Positions 63,513 through 64,000 of a DNA stretch of 64,000 bases are shown piece by piece. The DNA is from an unidentified eubacterium SCB49 (lineage in GTDB: Bacteria > Bacteroidota > Bacteroidia > Flavobacteriales > Flavobacteriaceae). Numbering within the stretch: position 1 is the stretch's first letter; each line of letters opens with the position of its first letter. The stretch lies in assembly GCA_000170815.1 (NCBI GenBank), contig ABCO01000011.1:78905-142904 (forward strand). Reading direction: 5' to 3'. The notes under the pieces are model-generated. The model was given only the letters and a program-made list of their open reading frames with translations, was not told the DNA's origin and ran no database searches. The translations under genes and the position numbers were made by a program.

Positions 63513-63815
63513 TTAATGTGCTTGCATTTTGTCTTTCCTTTTCTGTACCTGAACTTTAACTTCGCTAACAGCTTTTGCTATAGAAGCTTCAAATGATGTA
63601 TTGTTAGTAGAAGAGAAGAGGGTTGTTCCGGGAACATTTAGTCTTATTTCGACTATTTTACCATCATCTACCCCTTTTGTATTTTCAGTTTTAAAATAGA
63701 CGTCTGCCGCTACTATAAAATCGTATTTATTCTCTAATTTCTCTAGCTTTTCTGTAGCTAATGCTTCAAGTCTCTTACTTGCTGCTACATCTTTATATTC
63801 AAAATTAATATTCAT
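63513..63815 (-). CDS. hpf: short ribosome hibernation promoting factor
   Basis: 100 aa, the short HPF/YfiA form. It begins with the strand NINFEYKDVAASKRLEALATEKLEKLENKY and keeps the beta-alpha-beta fold (IVEIRLNVPGTTLFS, then ASIAKAVSEVKVQVQKRKDK). It binds the 30S subunit in stationary phase and blocks the mRNA/tRNA channel. A TTG-N19-TATATTTA promoter lies just upstream. Confidence 0.94.
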   Translation of the reverse strand: MNINFEYKDVAASKRLEALATEKLEKLENKYDFIVAADVYFKTENTKGVDDGKIVEIRLNVPGTTLFSSTNNTSFEASIAKAVSEVKVQVQKRKDKMQAH

Positions 63816-63840
63816 ATAGGTATGTTTTAATATTTGTATT

Positions 63841-63870
63841 TAAATATACGAACCTATTTTATTACTTCAA
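63841..63870 (-). promoter_or_regulatory. probable hpf promoter
   Basis: On the minus strand TTG (63868-63870) and TATATTTA (63841-63848, 7 of 8) are 19 bp apart, 26 bp before the hpf ATG. Confidence 0.6.
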
Positions 63871-64000
63871 AGGAAAATGATACCCTTTAAGAAAAAAATA
63901 GCATTTATTATTAACTAGCTATTAAGGGTTAATTAATAAATTATAAATACATTGCTAGAAATGTTCTATAATTGAGACAATATGATAACTTATTATTAAA

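Noticed and set aside
1..64000. tRNA, rRNA, CRISPR, prophage or insertion sequence
   Set aside because: None visible: no cloverleaf-like segments, no transposase or integrase reading frames and no repeat-spacer pattern.

Overview
The window is about 64 kb of an AT-rich bacterial chromosome, almost certainly from a marine-type member of the Flavobacteriaceae (Bacteroidota). Evidence: a type IX secretion gene (porQ) joined to cmk, Bacteroidota-style promoters (TAnnTTTG, sometimes with TTG about 19 bp upstream), SusC-like modules, GIN-domain (DUF2807) and DUF6252-like lipoproteins, bshA for bacillithiol, a fused E1 alpha/beta dehydrogenase and the near absence of Shine-Dalgarno sequences. I see no rRNA, tRNA, CRISPR array, prophage or insertion sequence. 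It reads as core chromosome with a few lineage-specific cassettes. The genus cannot be fixed from this alone.

Layout. 1-2.6 kb: end of an MFS transporter and a triplicated lipoprotein. 2.7-5.6 kb (minus): an ECF sigma factor, a membrane anti-sigma-like protein and two repeat-built exported proteins. 6-10.3 kb: lon, then porQ-cmk. 10.3-15.9 kb (minus): THUMP-like methyltransferase, AI-2E transporter, TrmH-type methyltransferase, DUF4159 protein, a small basic ORF, rsmE and tsaD. 16-20.4 kb: tamB. 20.4-24.1 kb (minus): a small membrane protein, ridA and lptD. 24.3-29.7 kb: amidase, MCE protein, and a split Fe-S electron-transfer module (membrane part, HAD-like protein, CCG-domain part, DUF protein). 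29.8-33.9 kb: a GH3/beta-lactamase-fold fusion and bshA. 34-42.2 kb: an OMP, a FAD/Fe-S fusion oxidoreductase, a lipoprotein, aroC, a DAACS symporter and a secreted protein. 42.2-46.4 kb: MscS channel, then a three-gene ATP-grasp / N-formylglutamate-amidohydrolase-like / QEGLA metallopeptidase cassette. 46.5-51.3 kb (minus): a MuiA-like protein with a SusC-type insert, a DCC protein and a MutS2 lacking Smr. 51.5-55.7 kb: ung, a small membrane ORF, an orphan substrate-binding protein, nucleoside phosphorylase, a SUI1-type factor and a 2-oxoglutarate oxygenase family protein. 55.8-59.1 kb: fused E1, a lipocalin-like lipoprotein and an OmpA lipoprotein. 59.2-63.3 kb: a compact fatty-acid-synthesis-like cassette (enoyl reductase, dehydratase, ketosynthase, ACP) overlapping an RlmI-type methyltransferase. 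63.5-63.8 kb (minus): hpf.

Many genes build or guard the envelope (tamB, lptD, MCE, amidase, OmpA, porQ, the sigma operon). The strongest candidates for undescribed biology are: the ATP-grasp/amidohydrolase/QEGLA cassette, which looks like an enzyme set that makes and trims a peptide-like product; the dedicated FAS-like cassette with an unusual ACP motif; the ECF operon whose outputs are two different repeat solenoids; and the MuiA-SusC chimera. All functional calls rest on motif and family recognition by eye. No database search was run.
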